Assembly: GCF_000686845.1 (NCBI RefSeq) | Contig: NZ_KK366026.1 | Coordinates: 82,188 to 146,187, forward strand | Direction: 5' to 3' | Source: Paenibacillus sp. UNC451MF | GTDB taxonomy: Bacteria > Bacillota > Bacilli > Paenibacillales > NBRC-103111 | Length of the DNA: 64,000 nucleotides | Shown: positions 54,035-63,719 of the stretch, in pieces | Layout: every line of letters begins with the position of its first letter | Numbering within the stretch: the stretch's first letter is position 1 | The notes under the pieces: model-generated | Databases searched by the model: none | Seen by the model: the letters and a program-made list of their open reading frames with translations, nothing else | Told to the model about the DNA's origin: nothing | Program-made: the position numbers and the translations under genes

Positions 54035-54850
54035 CTAGCCTTGCTTTCTTCCGATATAGAGCAGATGGGGAGAAATGCCCAGCACATAAGGATTTTCAGC
54101 AGTCTGCTTCAGCATCTCTAAGATTTTCGCAAATTCATCTTCCCCTCTGCTTCTCCAGTAGTTCCATTGGTCGGGTTGAAGCAAAGAAGCAATATTGGAC
54201 GAGCCTATCAGCTTTACGGTTTCGAAACCGTTGGTTTCCATAAACGGCTGTATTTCTTCTATTTGAAAGTAATAAGCACCAGTAAACCGTCTCTCCTCCT
54301 GGTGGTCAAACCGGCCGTTTTCCATAAAGCTTGCAATGTTATCGGCTGTATCATTAGGCTTCCAATGCTGAGGCGCCGTCAGTGAAGTGATCAAGTGCCG
54401 TACCCTTGACATGAATGCGACAAATACAAATCCGCCTGGCTTTGTCACACGGTACAACTCCTTAACGGCACTTATCTGATCCTGTTCTTGCTGCAGATGG
54501 TACATAGGTCCGAGCATCAGAGAAGCATCGAAGTGGTTATCCCTCAATTCACTCAAAGCGATCGCATTTGCCGTATGAAAGCCTTCAAAACGATCATCTA
54601 GGCCCAGCTCCTGCGCTCTCCCTCTTGCCGCATCAACCAGCTTAGCGGTAATATCCGTTAATGTGACTTTGTAACCTGCTTGAGCCAGCTTCATTGAATA
54701 TTTCCCCGGACCGGCTCCATTATCTAATATAAGCCCTTGCTTAGGAAGATACGTCTGGATGAAATGCCAGTTAATTAAAAATTCAATCGGCTCGCGGTCG
54801 AGGCGGCCCCACTCGTCAAAAGACTCGTAATACTGCACGACACGATTCAT
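54035..54850 (-). CDS. Class I SAM-dependent methyltransferase
   Basis: A 271-residue protein with SAM motif ILDNGAGPGKYSMKLA, TLTDI, and a post-motif segment VTKPGGFVFVAFMSR, in the Methyltransf_11/25 group. The C-terminal part (about 165-271) has a lid-like domain. The ATG at 54850 is chosen because GGAG lies about 9 bases upstream. It is downstream of leuA by 56 bases, but likely unrelated to leucine synthesis. Substrate unknown. Confidence 0.88.
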   Translation of the reverse strand: MNRVVQYYESFDEWGRLDREPIEFLINWHFIQTYLPKQGLILDNGAGPGKYSMKLAQAGYKVTLTDITAKLVDAARGRAQELGLDDRFEGFHTANAIALSELRDNHFDASLMLGPMYHLQQEQDQISAVKELYRVTKPGGFVFVAFMSRVRHLITSLTAPQHWKPNDTADNIASFMENGRFDHQEERRFTGAYYFQIEEIQPFMETNGFETVKLIGSSNIASLLQPDQWNYWRSRGEDEFAKILEMLKQTAENPYVLGISPHLLYIGRKQG

Positions 54851-54927
54851 TGTTTCCAGCTCCTCTTCCAATTCTTATAAGGAAAGGCCCTATTTATGAA
54901 GCTCTGGGTGCAGACAATTTTAGCTAC

Positions 54928-56550
54928 TCATCCATTTGAAACTACAGCCGTCTTCTGGCCTGTGGAAACTGAACCTTCTGTTTGACCACATTGCCCCTGC
55001 TCCCGAACCGCCTGATTGCAAGCCGCCATGAATGCTTGAGCTACCGCCATCAATACATCTCGATGTTCTGATACCCCTCTGTAGCTGCTTCCATTGGCGC
55101 TCACAGTCACGATAGCTTCCCCGTTCGCTTCCTCACCAGAGGACATGGAATAAAGCTCCAAATCAGCGAACTCAACATGGATCGGCAGCACCTGCTTAAT
55201 GCCCGCAACCAAAGCTTCTACGGGAGCATCTCCCGTTCCCGAACAGACGATTTGTTCTCCTGTCGAATTATTGGTGACGGTGCAGGAGGCCATCTGATGT
55301 CCTGCCGTTCCTGTAAGCACTTGAGCTTGAACTAAGGTGAACGGCTCAAGCACGGTGTTCACTGTACTGCCCACCAGCTCCATCAGCTGATGATCCTGAA
55401 CGACCTTCTGCTTATCAGCCAGCTCTTTAAAGCTGGTGTACAACGATTCCATCTGGCCTTCTGTCAGCTGTACTCCGAATTGACTTACACGATGCTTGAT
55501 CGCATGACGGCCGGAATGCTTGCCAAGAATAATCATGCTGCGCGGAACACCCAACCGATCAGGATCCATAATCTCGTACGTATTACGGTTTTTCAGCAAC
55601 CCGTCTTGATGGATACCCGCTTCGTGCTGGAATGCATTGCGTCCGACAATCGGCTTGTTGAAAGCGATTGGGAAGCTCATAGCACGGCTCACCCTTTGAG
55701 ACACGGTATAAATGTGCTCTGTTTGGATACCGGTTTCCGCCCCAAGCGCTTCTTTACGCGTTTCAATCGCCATAACCAGCTCCTCCAGGGAGCAGTTCCC
55801 TGCACGCTCTCCAACACCATTCACGGTTACCTCCACTTGGGTGACACCCGCACGAATGGCAGCCAAGCTGTTAGCTACGGCAAGCCCCAAATCGTTATGA
55901 CAGTGAGCACTGAATTCCACTTGATCGCTGCCGCGGACGTTATTCATTACTCGGGTGAACATCGCACCGTATTCTTCAGGAAGTGCATAGCCTACGGTAT
56001 CTGGGATGTTAATGATCGTAGCCCCTTCAGCTATAACCGCTTCAATCATTTCGAACAAAAATTCATCTCCAGTTCGAGTGGCATCCATTGGTGAAAATTC
56101 GATCCGATCTACAAATTGCTTAGCATAAGCGACCATAGAACGAGCGATTTGAATGACCTGCTCGCGTGATTTGCGAAGCTGAAAATCCAGGTGAATATTC
56201 GATGACGACAAGAATAAATGCAATCTGCGCCGCTCCGCAGCTTCCGTAGCACGTATAGCCGCATCAATATCTTCCTTTACCGACCGTGCAAATCCACAGA
56301 TTTCAACGCCCTGAACCTCCTGGGAAATGCGCTGTACTGCCATAAAATCACCAGGGCTTGAAATCGGAAAACCCGGCTCGATAATATCGACGCCCAGCTG
56401 CGCCAACTGCTTCGCAATCACGATCTTTTGCTCTGGATTCAAGGATGCGCCCGGTGCTTGCTCTCCATCTCTCAGTGTGGTATCAAAAATATGGATTCTC
56501 TTCATTCCGTTTGGCTGATTTCCTTCTTGGTTATTGTTATGAATTGTCAT
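54928..56550 (-). CDS. leuA: 2-isopropylmalate synthase
   Basis: Catalyses the first committed step of leucine synthesis. N-terminal TIM barrel (about 15-285) with IFDTTLRDGEQAPG and metal site HCHNDLGLAVANS, an NGVGERAGN motif, and a C-terminal regulatory LeuA dimer domain (about 395-505) for leucine feedback inhibition. A 25-residue Gln/Ser/Gly tail extends past the usual end. 540 residues is slightly long. GAGGAGG lies before the ATG. It lies downstream of two T-boxes. The rest of the leu operon (leuB, leuC, leuD) is not next to it. Confidence 0.97.
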   Translation of the reverse strand: MTIHNNNQEGNQPNGMKRIHIFDTTLRDGEQAPGASLNPEQKIVIAKQLAQLGVDIIEPGFPISSPGDFMAVQRISQEVQGVEICGFARSVKEDIDAAIRATEAAERRRLHLFLSSSNIHLDFQLRKSREQVIQIARSMVAYAKQFVDRIEFSPMDATRTGDEFLFEMIEAVIAEGATIINIPDTVGYALPEEYGAMFTRVMNNVRGSDQVEFSAHCHNDLGLAVANSLAAIRAGVTQVEVTVNGVGERAGNCSLEELVMAIETRKEALGAETGIQTEHIYTVSQRVSRAMSFPIAFNKPIVGRNAFQHEAGIHQDGLLKNRNTYEIMDPDRLGVPRSMIILGKHSGRHAIKHRVSQFGVQLTEGQMESLYTSFKELADKQKVVQDHQLMELVGSTVNTVLEPFTLVQAQVLTGTAGHQMASCTVTNNSTGEQIVCSGTGDAPVEALVAGIKQVLPIHVEFADLELYSMSSGEEANGEAIVTVSANGSSYRGVSEHRDVLMAVAQAFMAACNQAVREQGQCGQTEGSVSTGQKTAVVSNG

Positions 56551-56599
56551 TTGTAAAGCCTCCTCTAAGGTTTTTGAACTGCATCATTCCTGCCTATAC

Positions 56600-56930
56600 A
56601 AAAAAGACCTATCGTCTCCACATAAGAGACGACAGGCCTTCGGCTGCCGCGGTACCACTCTCGTTGACTCTTTCCATTCGGAAAGGAGTCCACCTCGCTC
56701 GCAACAAGCGTCTTATCCGGCAAGCAGGTTCTGTTCATACACCGCTTCACCACGCCTTGTTGCGTTCCCCGATCACGTGGGGCTAATCCGTCAGAGCTTA
56801 ATTTCCAGCCATGCTGGGTTCAGCCCTGCCGCTCCGGGGCGAGATTCAAGCATCCGTCGACTGCGTCGCACCACCCCGCAGCTCTCTGTTCGTCCGGCTT
56901 GCTTTACTACTCCCGTTCTTAGCGTTATTT
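56600..56930 (-). promoter_or_regulatory. Leucine T-box riboswitch, proximal copy
   Basis: On the minus strand: start AACGCTAAGAACGGG, AGAGAGCTGCGGGGTGGTGC, then the specifier region GAATCTCGCC (codon CTC, Leu), the T-box GAGTGGTACCGCGG and a terminator stem (GGCCTGTCGTCTC with GAGACGATAGGTC) ending in TTTTTT, 50 bases before leuA. Uncharged tRNA-Leu would favour the antiterminator. Confidence 0.92.
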
Positions 56931-56971
56931 TCTGTATATGATTTTGTTTTAGTACGTGTTGTTAAATAACC

Positions 56972-57265
56972 AAAAAAGGCCTGACGTCTCCTGTAAAAGA
57001 GACGACAGACCTGATCTATCGCGGTACCACTCTTGTTGACCCGGCTGCAAGCCAAAGTCCACCTCGTGTGCTTAGGGTATAATGCCCTTAAGCACGCCTG
57101 ATCACGGAGGCCATCCGTTGAAACTTAATTGCCGATGCAGCGCTACATCGTTTCAGTTTCACCGCTCCCGGGCGAGTTTCGTAGGCTTCACTGACTGCGT
57201 TGCACCACCCCGCAGCTCTCTTAACAGTTCGGACCAACTACTGTTCCCGTTCCTAGCGTTTTAAT
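56972..57265 (-). promoter_or_regulatory. Leucine T-box riboswitch, distal copy
   Basis: A second full T-box upstream of the first: AACGCTAGGAACGGG, AGAGAGCTGCGGGGTGGTGC, specifier region GAAACTCGCC (CTC, Leu), T-box AGAGTGGTACCGCG and its own terminator (GGTCTGTCGTCTC with GAGACGTCAGGCC) ending TTTTTT. Both must be passed to reach leuA. Confidence 0.92.
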
Positions 57266-57335
57266 ATTGATTGCAATTATAGTATGCGTCTTTTGAAATG
57301 TCAATGCATGCATTTAAATCATTTTTGGAATAAAA

Positions 57336-57379
57336 GAAAAAGCCCCGGTATTCCGTTAAGGGAAATACCGAAGCTTTTA
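57336..57379 (-). terminator. Terminator of pbuG
   Basis: AAGCTTCGGTATT pairs with AATACCGGGGCTT and is followed by TTTTTC on the minus strand, just after the pbuG stop. Confidence 0.87.
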
Positions 57380-57391
57380 ACACGATCGTTA

Positions 57392-58789
57392 TTAGCCTTC
57401 ACTGCCGAAAAATGCATACCGCAGCACGATCAAGACAGCCAGTACCCACATCAACCAATGAACCTTGTGATTATTGTTTCCGGTCATGCGGGAGAACGAT
57501 GCCAAGATTACATAGGTGACAACACCGAACGAAATTCCGTTAGCGATATTGTAGGTGAACGGAATGAAAGTGATCGTGAAGAACGCTGGAATCGCAACAA
57601 CAAAATCTTGGAAATCAATTTCTTTAACCGACTGCATCATCAGTACGCCGACAATAATCAAAGCTGCTGCCGTAGCGGAGCCAGGAATCAAAGCCGCAAT
57701 CGGAGCGAGGAACAAAGCAAGCAGGAAACACACGCCTGTTGTAACGGCTGTCAAACCAGTACGTCCGCCTTGAGCAACGCCCGCCGCGCTTTCGACAAAG
57801 GCCGTCACGGTGCTTGTACCTACCAATGCGCCACCGCTTACTGCAATCGCGTCAACCATCATGGCTTTACCGACTTTTTTGTTGCCTTCTTCTTTATTTT
57901 TCATGAAACCAGCACGGTTCGCCGTACCTACCAGCGTACCGAAGGTGTCGAACAATTCAACAAATGTAAAGGTCGCAATGACCGAAATAATCCCTGCGTT
58001 AAGTACGCCTTTGAAGTCAAATTGGCCAAAAGCCAGTTTGCTCAGATCAGGAACCCAAGTGGTTTTAGCATCCGTCAAGGTGCCCAAATTCACTTGTCCC
58101 ATTAATAATCCGACCACAGTCGTCAGCAAAATACCGAACAAAATCGCTCCGCGAACTCGAAGCACCATCAAGATGGAAATAATCAAAATACCAACGATAC
58201 AGAGCACTACATTCGGATCTTTCAAGCTGCCCATATGAATAATGGATTCGAACGATAGCAGGTCCGTATATTGATGAGCCTTCACGTCATTGCTTGTTTC
58301 TACCGCAATAGCCATCATACCGCTGTTTTTCAAGCCGACTATCGTAATAAACAATCCGATACCCACTGTAATTGCGTGCTTCAAGCTGTCAGGCACAGCA
58401 ACCAGCAGCATTTGACGTACCTTCGTAACCGTCAATACAATAAAGATCAATCCGGAAATAAATACTGCCGTTAACCCCATTTGGAAAGTAAACGTACCTT
58501 GTGAAGCCAAAATCACCGTTGCAAAATAAGCATTCAATCCCATCCCTGGAGCCAAAGCGACCGGAAAATTAACGAATAACCCCATCGCGATAGTCATAAC
58601 ACCAGCAGCAATCGCAGTGGCCAAAAATACGGAAGTCCAGTCCATACCTGTGGCACCGGAGCCAAAGCTACTGAGAATGTTCGGATTTACGGCCAAAATA
58701 TACGCCATCGTCATGAAAGTAGTCAAACCTGCCATGATTTCAGTACGCACATTGGTACCGTTTTCCTTCAGCTTAAAAAATCGATCCAT
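57392..58789 (-). CDS. pbuG: NCS2-family hypoxanthine/guanine permease PbuG
   Basis: A 465-residue protein with about 12-14 membrane segments. MAGLTTFMTMAYILAVNP near the N-terminus, PGMGLNAYF and the central FVELFDTFGTLVGTANRAG are diagnostic of AzgA/PbuG proton-purine symporters. The guanine-type riboswitch upstream and the neighbour guaA, which has the same order in Bacillus, favour hypoxanthine/guanine over adenine. GGAGGG precedes the ATG. Confidence 0.93.
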   Translation of the reverse strand: MDRFFKLKENGTNVRTEIMAGLTTFMTMAYILAVNPNILSSFGSGATGMDWTSVFLATAIAAGVMTIAMGLFVNFPVALAPGMGLNAYFATVILASQGTFTFQMGLTAVFISGLIFIVLTVTKVRQMLLVAVPDSLKHAITVGIGLFITIVGLKNSGMMAIAVETSNDVKAHQYTDLLSFESIIHMGSLKDPNVVLCIVGILIISILMVLRVRGAILFGILLTTVVGLLMGQVNLGTLTDAKTTWVPDLSKLAFGQFDFKGVLNAGIISVIATFTFVELFDTFGTLVGTANRAGFMKNKEEGNKKVGKAMMVDAIAVSGGALVGTSTVTAFVESAAGVAQGGRTGLTAVTTGVCFLLALFLAPIAALIPGSATAAALIIVGVLMMQSVKEIDFQDFVVAIPAFFTITFIPFTYNIANGISFGVVTYVILASFSRMTGNNNHKVHWLMWVLAVLIVLRYAFFGSEG

Positions 58790-58823
58790 TCCCCAAATCC
58801 CTCCAATGGTTTTTGGAACAACG

Positions 58824-58860
58824 AAAAAATCCGGCTTTGATCAGTGATCAAATGGCCGGA
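58824..58860 (-). terminator. Terminator of the pbuG riboswitch expression platform
   Basis: TCCGGC-CA-TTTGATCA pairs with TGATCAAA-GCCGGA and is followed by TTTTTT on the minus strand, about 35 bases before the pbuG start. A weaker stem (GGCTT/AAGCC with TTTTTC) lies upstream near 58912-58931. Confidence 0.85.
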
Positions 58861-58976
58861 CTCACAAGCAAAGCCGGGTCAAGACTGTGCGATTCCCCCG
58901 AAACCACAGAAAAAGGCTTTCTTCAAGCCCTCTTTTGTCATTTCGGGAGAGCGACTCGTCTCTCCGCTTTGTTTGC

Positions 58977-59042
58977 TCGTAGCCAGATCATTTACGGTGA
59001 TCTCGTAGAAACTCCCAGGCCAATCCCCAGGATTATACGAAA
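58977..59042 (-). promoter_or_regulatory. Purine riboswitch aptamer, guanine type
   Basis: On the minus strand: TTCGTATAATCCTGGGGAT, GGCCTGGGAGTTTCTAC, ACCGTAAATGATCTGGCTACGA. These give P1, the two kissing hairpins and the conserved junctions. The discriminating base in GGCTACG is C, as in guanine-binding aptamers (U in adenine ones). Guanine or hypoxanthine would reduce pbuG expression. Confidence 0.93.
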
Positions 59043-59226
59043 CAGTTATTCCCTAATATTCTTCATTTATTCTAAATTTCATGACGAAACTTGTCAATGG
59101 ATTTTTCCGAACATTAACGAAAGTTTTTTTATTCTCGTTCGTTTATTGCTAATGGTTTCCTCTAAATGAAATCGCTTCAACGAGGTCGAACTAGCTTAAT
59201 TGCTTTATTGGATGTCCATAAACAAG

Positions 59227-59262
59227 AAAAGAGCCCTTCCCCTTTAACGAGGAAAGACTCTT
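59227..59262 (-). terminator. Terminator of guaA
   Basis: AAGAGTCTTTCC pairs with GGAAGGGCTCTT on the minus strand, followed by TTCTTG, about 50 bases after the guaA stop. Confidence 0.85.
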
Positions 59263-59314
59263 CCAAGGCACGATGCTAGAAGCATTACGCCTATTTTACA
59301 GTGACAGAATTCGA

Positions 59315-60853
59315 CTATTCCCATTCGATCGTTGCCGGCGGTTTGGACGTAATATCGTACACAATACGGTTTACGTTATCCACTTCGTTAACGATACGCA
59401 CAGAAATTTTCTCTAGAACATCCCAAGGAATACGTGCCCAGTCGGCTGTCATTCCGTCAATGGAAGTTACAGCGCGGATACCTACTGTGTAAGAATACGT
59501 ACGGGCATCACCCATAACGCCAACACTCTTCATGTTCGGCAAAGCTGTGAAGTACTGCCAAATTTCGCGGTCAAGACCCGCTTTGGCAATCTCATCACGC
59601 AGAATCGCATCGGATTCACGAACAATCGTCAGCTTCTCTTCGGTTACTTCGCCCAGCACACGGATCGCAAGACCCGGGCCAGGGAATGGTTGACGCCATA
59701 CGATAGCTTCTGGAAGACCGCACTCCAGGCCTACTTTACGCACCTCGTCCTTGAACAGGGCTTTCAACGGCTCAACAAGCTCAAACTTCATGTCTTCAGG
59801 CAATCCACCTACGTTATGGTGAGATTTGATCGTATGCGCTGTTGCTGTGCCACTCTCTACAATATCGGTATACAAAGTTCCTTGTGCAAGGAAAGCAAAA
59901 TCGTCAAATTGAGCCGATTCCTCTTCGAACACGCGAATGAACTCGTTACCGATGATTTTACGTTTTTGCTCCGGATCGTCTACGCCGGCCAGTTTACCCA
60001 TAAAGCGGTCGCGCGCATCGATTTTTACCACTTTCATATCAAATTTGCCGACAAAGGTATCCATAACGCCTTCCGCTTCCCCTTTGCGCAGCAAACCATG
60101 GTCGATAAACATACAAGTCAATTGATCGCCAATAGCTTTGTGAATCAGCATTGCCACGACAGAAGAGTCAACGCCGCCGCTCAGCGCACACAGCACCTTC
60201 TTATCGCCCACTTGATTGCGAATATCACGGATAGCATCTTCAATAAAGCTTTCCATGCTCCACTGTCCTTCACAACCACATACATGGTACAAGAAGTTGT
60301 GGATCATATCATTGCCATACACGGAGTGACGCACTTCCGGATGGAACTGAACCGCGAACATTCTTTTCTCAGGATGGCTCATAGCGGCTACAGGAGCATG
60401 CTCTGTGCTTGCATCCACGACAAAACCAGCAGGTGGCTCAACAACAAGGTCACTGTGGCTCATCCATACCGTTTGCTTTTTGTCCAAGTTATGAACCAGG
60501 CTGCAATGGTCGGCGAAATCAACCTCTGCTTTTCCGTACTCACGCTTGGAGGCTCTTTCTACTTTCCCTTGCAGTTGATGTGCCATCAGCTGCATCCCGT
60601 AGCAAATACCCATAATGGGTACGCCAAGATCGTAAACGGCTGGATCTACCATTGGGGAATCTTCACCGTATACACTTGCCGGTCCACCAGAGAACACGAT
60701 ACCTTTCGGCTGAAGCTGCTTCAGCTTCTCCACTGGCGTATTATAAGGCAGCAGCTCACTATATACTCCCAAATCGCGAATACGGCGGGCGATCAGTTGG
60801 TTGTACTGTCCTCCAAAATCGAGCACAACAATAATTTCATTTGGCTTGTCCAT
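59315..60853 (-). CDS. guaA: GMP synthase (glutamine-hydrolysing)
   Basis: A 512-residue enzyme converting XMP to GMP. N-terminal glutamine amidotransferase (about 8-200) with catalytic Cys in GICYGMQL and FHPEVRH; ATP-pyrophosphatase domain with PP-loop [10 protein letters not shown] (about 230); C-terminal dimer domain ending [18 protein letters not shown] (in parts). The ATG at 60853 follows AAGGAGG; the frame to 60898 is open by chance in the leader. Upstream lies the repetitive leader. Confidence 0.98.
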   Translation of the reverse strand: MDKPNEIIVVLDFGGQYNQLIARRIRDLGVYSELLPYNTPVEKLKQLQPKGIVFSGGPASVYGEDSPMVDPAVYDLGVPIMGICYGMQLMAHQLQGKVERASKREYGKAEVDFADHCSLVHNLDKKQTVWMSHSDLVVEPPAGFVVDASTEHAPVAAMSHPEKRMFAVQFHPEVRHSVYGNDMIHNFLYHVCGCEGQWSMESFIEDAIRDIRNQVGDKKVLCALSGGVDSSVVAMLIHKAIGDQLTCMFIDHGLLRKGEAEGVMDTFVGKFDMKVVKIDARDRFMGKLAGVDDPEQKRKIIGNEFIRVFEEESAQFDDFAFLAQGTLYTDIVESGTATAHTIKSHHNVGGLPEDMKFELVEPLKALFKDEVRKVGLECGLPEAIVWRQPFPGPGLAIRVLGEVTEEKLTIVRESDAILRDEIAKAGLDREIWQYFTALPNMKSVGVMGDARTYSYTVGIRAVTSIDGMTADWARIPWDVLEKISVRIVNEVDNVNRIVYDITSKPPATIEWE

Positions 60854-61271
60854 AATTTCCTCCTTAGAGTTTTCGTAGAAAACTTTCTTCGTAAGCATTG
60901 CTGAGTTTTGTTTAGCAAAACTTACTTCGTAAGCAGTGCTGAGTTTTCGTAGATTACTTTCTTTCTTCCGTCAATCCATGTGCTGCAGTTCCGCGGACGC
61001 AAAACCAGGTTCACACGCAAGCTTCCGCCTCTTCCATTCAATGACCAAGACCTGAAGCTCTGCTCTAAATCAATAGACATTATTATAAGCTTCCGTTACA
61101 GAAAGGGCAATGCCTCCATCAAAAATGCACAATTAGGCAAAAAATTAAATGCTTCACAACTAGTATTTCCTACATTTTGAAGTAAAAAAGATGTCCATAA
61201 ATATATGCGCACATAAATAATGACCAATGGCGTATGGACGGCAAAAAGCCTGCGGCCGTATAATAGACGGC
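60854..61271. other. Intergenic region upstream of guaA
   Basis: About 420 bases without a gene. It holds the guaA promoter, a pair of 31-base direct repeats near guaA (60879-60947) and a terminator of the transglutaminase gene at its far end. No purine riboswitch consensus was seen here. Confidence 0.5.
60879..60947. repeat. Two 31-bp direct repeats in the guaA leader
   Basis: AAAACTT-x-CTTCGTAAGCA-x-TGCTGAGTTTT occurs at 60879-60909 and 60917-60947, differing at two positions (period 38). The ends of each unit (AAAACT, AGTTTT; AGCA, TGCT) are complementary, so each can fold into a hairpin. Confidence 0.8.
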
Positions 61272-61282
61272 TCACAAGCTTT
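61243..61282 (-). terminator. Terminator of the transglutaminase gene
   Basis: AAGCTTGTG-A-GCCGT pairs with ACGGC-CGCAGGCTT (one bulge), followed by TTTTTG on the minus strand; it overlaps the stop codon. Confidence 0.8.
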
Positions 61283-63719
61283 TTCGTATATTGTGCCATG
61301 CTTCTAACAGCTGGCGTCGGGTTACCGCCGGTGGACCTGCATTATATTTCAAAGTCTCCTGCAGCCGGATAAAACGAAGCAGAGACTCACGTTGAGCATC
61401 GGAGCCATATGAACGTGTCAGCAAATACTCCCTTAGGGTCTGTGTCGGTTCCGCGCGTCCCCATCGACGCTGCAGCTTCTTCCACACGCGATCAGACGCC
61501 CGCTGTACGGCATAGGCACGTACTCCGCCAAATCTTGCACCTCTGCGGAGCCGAATAGGTTTTTCTGCCTGTTCATCTGGCCGGTTACCTGCTGCGCCGG
61601 ATTTAAAAGTAATCCACATGTGGATAAATATAGCTATTAAGCATGCTGCAGCTATCCACAAGGATAAAGGCAGCCAAGGCCGAATCCACAGCCATCCATT
61701 GTGGAAAAATGCGACCCCTTCTTTAGCTAATGTGGATAGGGTCTCTAAGAGGCCGATACCAGTGGGGATAAGCTGCGATAAAGATGAAGCCTGGCTCAGC
61801 AAGCGCTGCCATACAGAGCCGTCCGCTTTCTGATCAGAGGAAGGAGCCACCGTTTCGGCTGAAGCCGTCCGGACGTTGCTATCGGGAGCCGCTCCGCCGC
61901 TATAACCCGGTGTCGGGTCAAATGGAACCCATCCTTCCGAAGGCACATATACCTCCACCCACGAATGTGCGTTTTTATTACGCACCTCCACGTTATAGAC
62001 GGTAGCCCCGTTTGTCCCGCCCGTTTCCGTAGCAATAACCTGCCCTGGCGAAAAGCCCTTCACCCACCGGGACGGAATCCCAACCGCCCTAAGCATAACG
62101 GCCATTGCCGTAGAAAAATGATCACAATAGCCCATTTTTTGTTCGAACAGAAATTGATCGACAAAATCCTGTCCTTCCACCGGTGGCCGCGTCTGCTCCA
62201 GATTGTATGTGTAGTGGCTGCGTAAATATTTTTGAATCGCCTGGGCTTTATCGTATGGGGTTGAGCTATTCTTCGTCACTTCGTATGCCAATTCGGACAC
62301 CCGTGAAGGCAGTCTTTCAGGCAATTGCAAATAAGCATCATCTGCTTCAATGACTCCCGCTGCTTCTGATGAAGACTGCGTACTTGCCGCACGGTCCCAG
62401 GATGCAACCTGAACGGAATAAGACGATAACGGATCTGCTAATGCCGGTAAAAAATAACGTCCTGACCTTTGATCCTTCCAAACCCATTCCGGAGAGATGG
62501 GCTGACCGTTCTGTGAAACAAGCGAATCGATTTGGGTCAATTCACCTCCCAAAAACAGTTGGGTAAAACGCTGCTTGAGGAAGATTTGCTGCATAACGAT
62601 CTTTTTATCTGCATCTGCCGGGTTATGAACCGCCGTCTTCATCTCTGAAGCGTCACTACTGCTATCCGTCTGTGTAAACGAAGACGACATTTGGACCGGA
62701 TCGGAATCCGATGCATACCAACCACGACCGGTGTAGGTCGCCTTCGAATCGCCCCGCCAATAAGTCAACTGCGTGGTCCTTGCCACAAAGACGACGGTAT
62801 CATCCTGAATTAACGGATAGCCGAGGAGAGAATCGTCCGACCCGTAGCCTGTTTTTCCTGCGGAGGCCAACCTGTTGTCCGAAGCAGCCCCTTCCAGGAA
62901 ATGCAAATGTTCCTGCCACGAGGCAAGCGGTCCCGACCAATCGATCGACTTTCCCTGTACCGGATGCTGCAGCGCCCCGGCCCATGCTCCTAGCATTAAG
63001 AGTCCAGTCAAAGCGCAGCTTGCTGCAATAGGTGTCCATAGACTCGAACGTTCTTGTCTATACGGAGGCGAACGGAATCCGTATGCACTGGTGCCGCTCC
63101 GTTTCCAGCGAGTCCATCGCTCCGCTTGCAGCCAACCTTGCAGCAGCAATCCTGCCCCTGCAGCGCTAAGCAGACCATAGGACATATCCTTGTCAAAAAT
63201 AAGTTGCAAAGCGATGAGATAAATTAGCGTCATCATGACAAACCACAGCAGCTGCTGACGATCGGCTACGAACGATTGCAGCACCCAGATAAAAAAGCCC
63301 CAGCCTGTTACAAACAGCATGGTCCGCGTAGCCGGTGATATATATTCCAGCTGCCCTTGGGCAGCATGAACGGCATCCTGATTAAGATCATGCAGCCATG
63401 ACAGCCACCAATCGCCTCCTGGAAGCCATTGTCCGCTATGAAGCACAGCTGTTGCTGCGAAAATAATCGCTATCCTGAGAGGCCAGGCGACCGCTCCGGG
63501 CATACGAAGCGTATCGAGAGCAAGAAATAGCGCGAAAGCAACCAAAAACGGCGTAATCCGGTACACTTCCGTGAAATCGGATAGCTGCTGCAGCGGAACG
63601 AGCCAAGCCCGGATGAGCCAGAAAAGGAGCAGAGCGTAACCGATACGCAGCGTCCATGGTTGATCCGGCTCAGCCACAGCATTAGGCTCCGGCTGCGGCA
63701 TGATTGGCTTCTGCGCCAT
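61272..63719 (-). CDS. Transglutaminase-like membrane protein (YebA type)
   Basis: The protein has six or so membrane helices in residues 25-230, an extracellular region with a transglutaminase core (about 495-610), a further helix near 690-710 and a cytoplasmic DUF4129-like tail. The catalytic triad is visible: Cys in MGYCDHFSTAM, His in NKNAHSWVEV and Asp in PFDPTPG. It lies directly after a DUF58 gene (overlap 38 bases) and upstream of guaA, as in Bacillus yeaD-yebA-guaA. The ATG at 63719 has GGAGGGGGTGAG upstream. Function unknown, probably envelope-related. Confidence 0.9.
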   Translation of the reverse strand: MAQKPIMPQPEPNAVAEPDQPWTLRIGYALLLFWLIRAWLVPLQQLSDFTEVYRITPFLVAFALFLALDTLRMPGAVAWPLRIAIIFAATAVLHSGQWLPGGDWWLSWLHDLNQDAVHAAQGQLEYISPATRTMLFVTGWGFFIWVLQSFVADRQQLLWFVMMTLIYLIALQLIFDKDMSYGLLSAAGAGLLLQGWLQAERWTRWKRSGTSAYGFRSPPYRQERSSLWTPIAASCALTGLLMLGAWAGALQHPVQGKSIDWSGPLASWQEHLHFLEGAASDNRLASAGKTGYGSDDSLLGYPLIQDDTVVFVARTTQLTYWRGDSKATYTGRGWYASDSDPVQMSSSFTQTDSSSDASEMKTAVHNPADADKKIVMQQIFLKQRFTQLFLGGELTQIDSLVSQNGQPISPEWVWKDQRSGRYFLPALADPLSSYSVQVASWDRAASTQSSSEAAGVIEADDAYLQLPERLPSRVSELAYEVTKNSSTPYDKAQAIQKYLRSHYTYNLEQTRPPVEGQDFVDQFLFEQKMGYCDHFSTAMAVMLRAVGIPSRWVKGFSPGQVIATETGGTNGATVYNVEVRNKNAHSWVEVYVPSEGWVPFDPTPGYSGGAAPDSNVRTASAETVAPSSDQKADGSVWQRLLSQASSLSQLIPTGIGLLETLSTLAKEGVAFFHNGWLWIRPWLPLSLWIAAACLIAIFIHMWITFKSGAAGNRPDEQAEKPIRLRRGARFGGVRAYAVQRASDRVWKKLQRRWGRAEPTQTLREYLLTRSYGSDAQRESLLRFIRLQETLKYNAGPPAVTRRQLLEAWHNIRKSL

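Noticed and set aside
60854-61100. Purine riboswitch in front of guaA
   Set aside because: No aptamer core (TATA-x-GGG, CGTAAAT, GACTAC) is found; only direct repeats.
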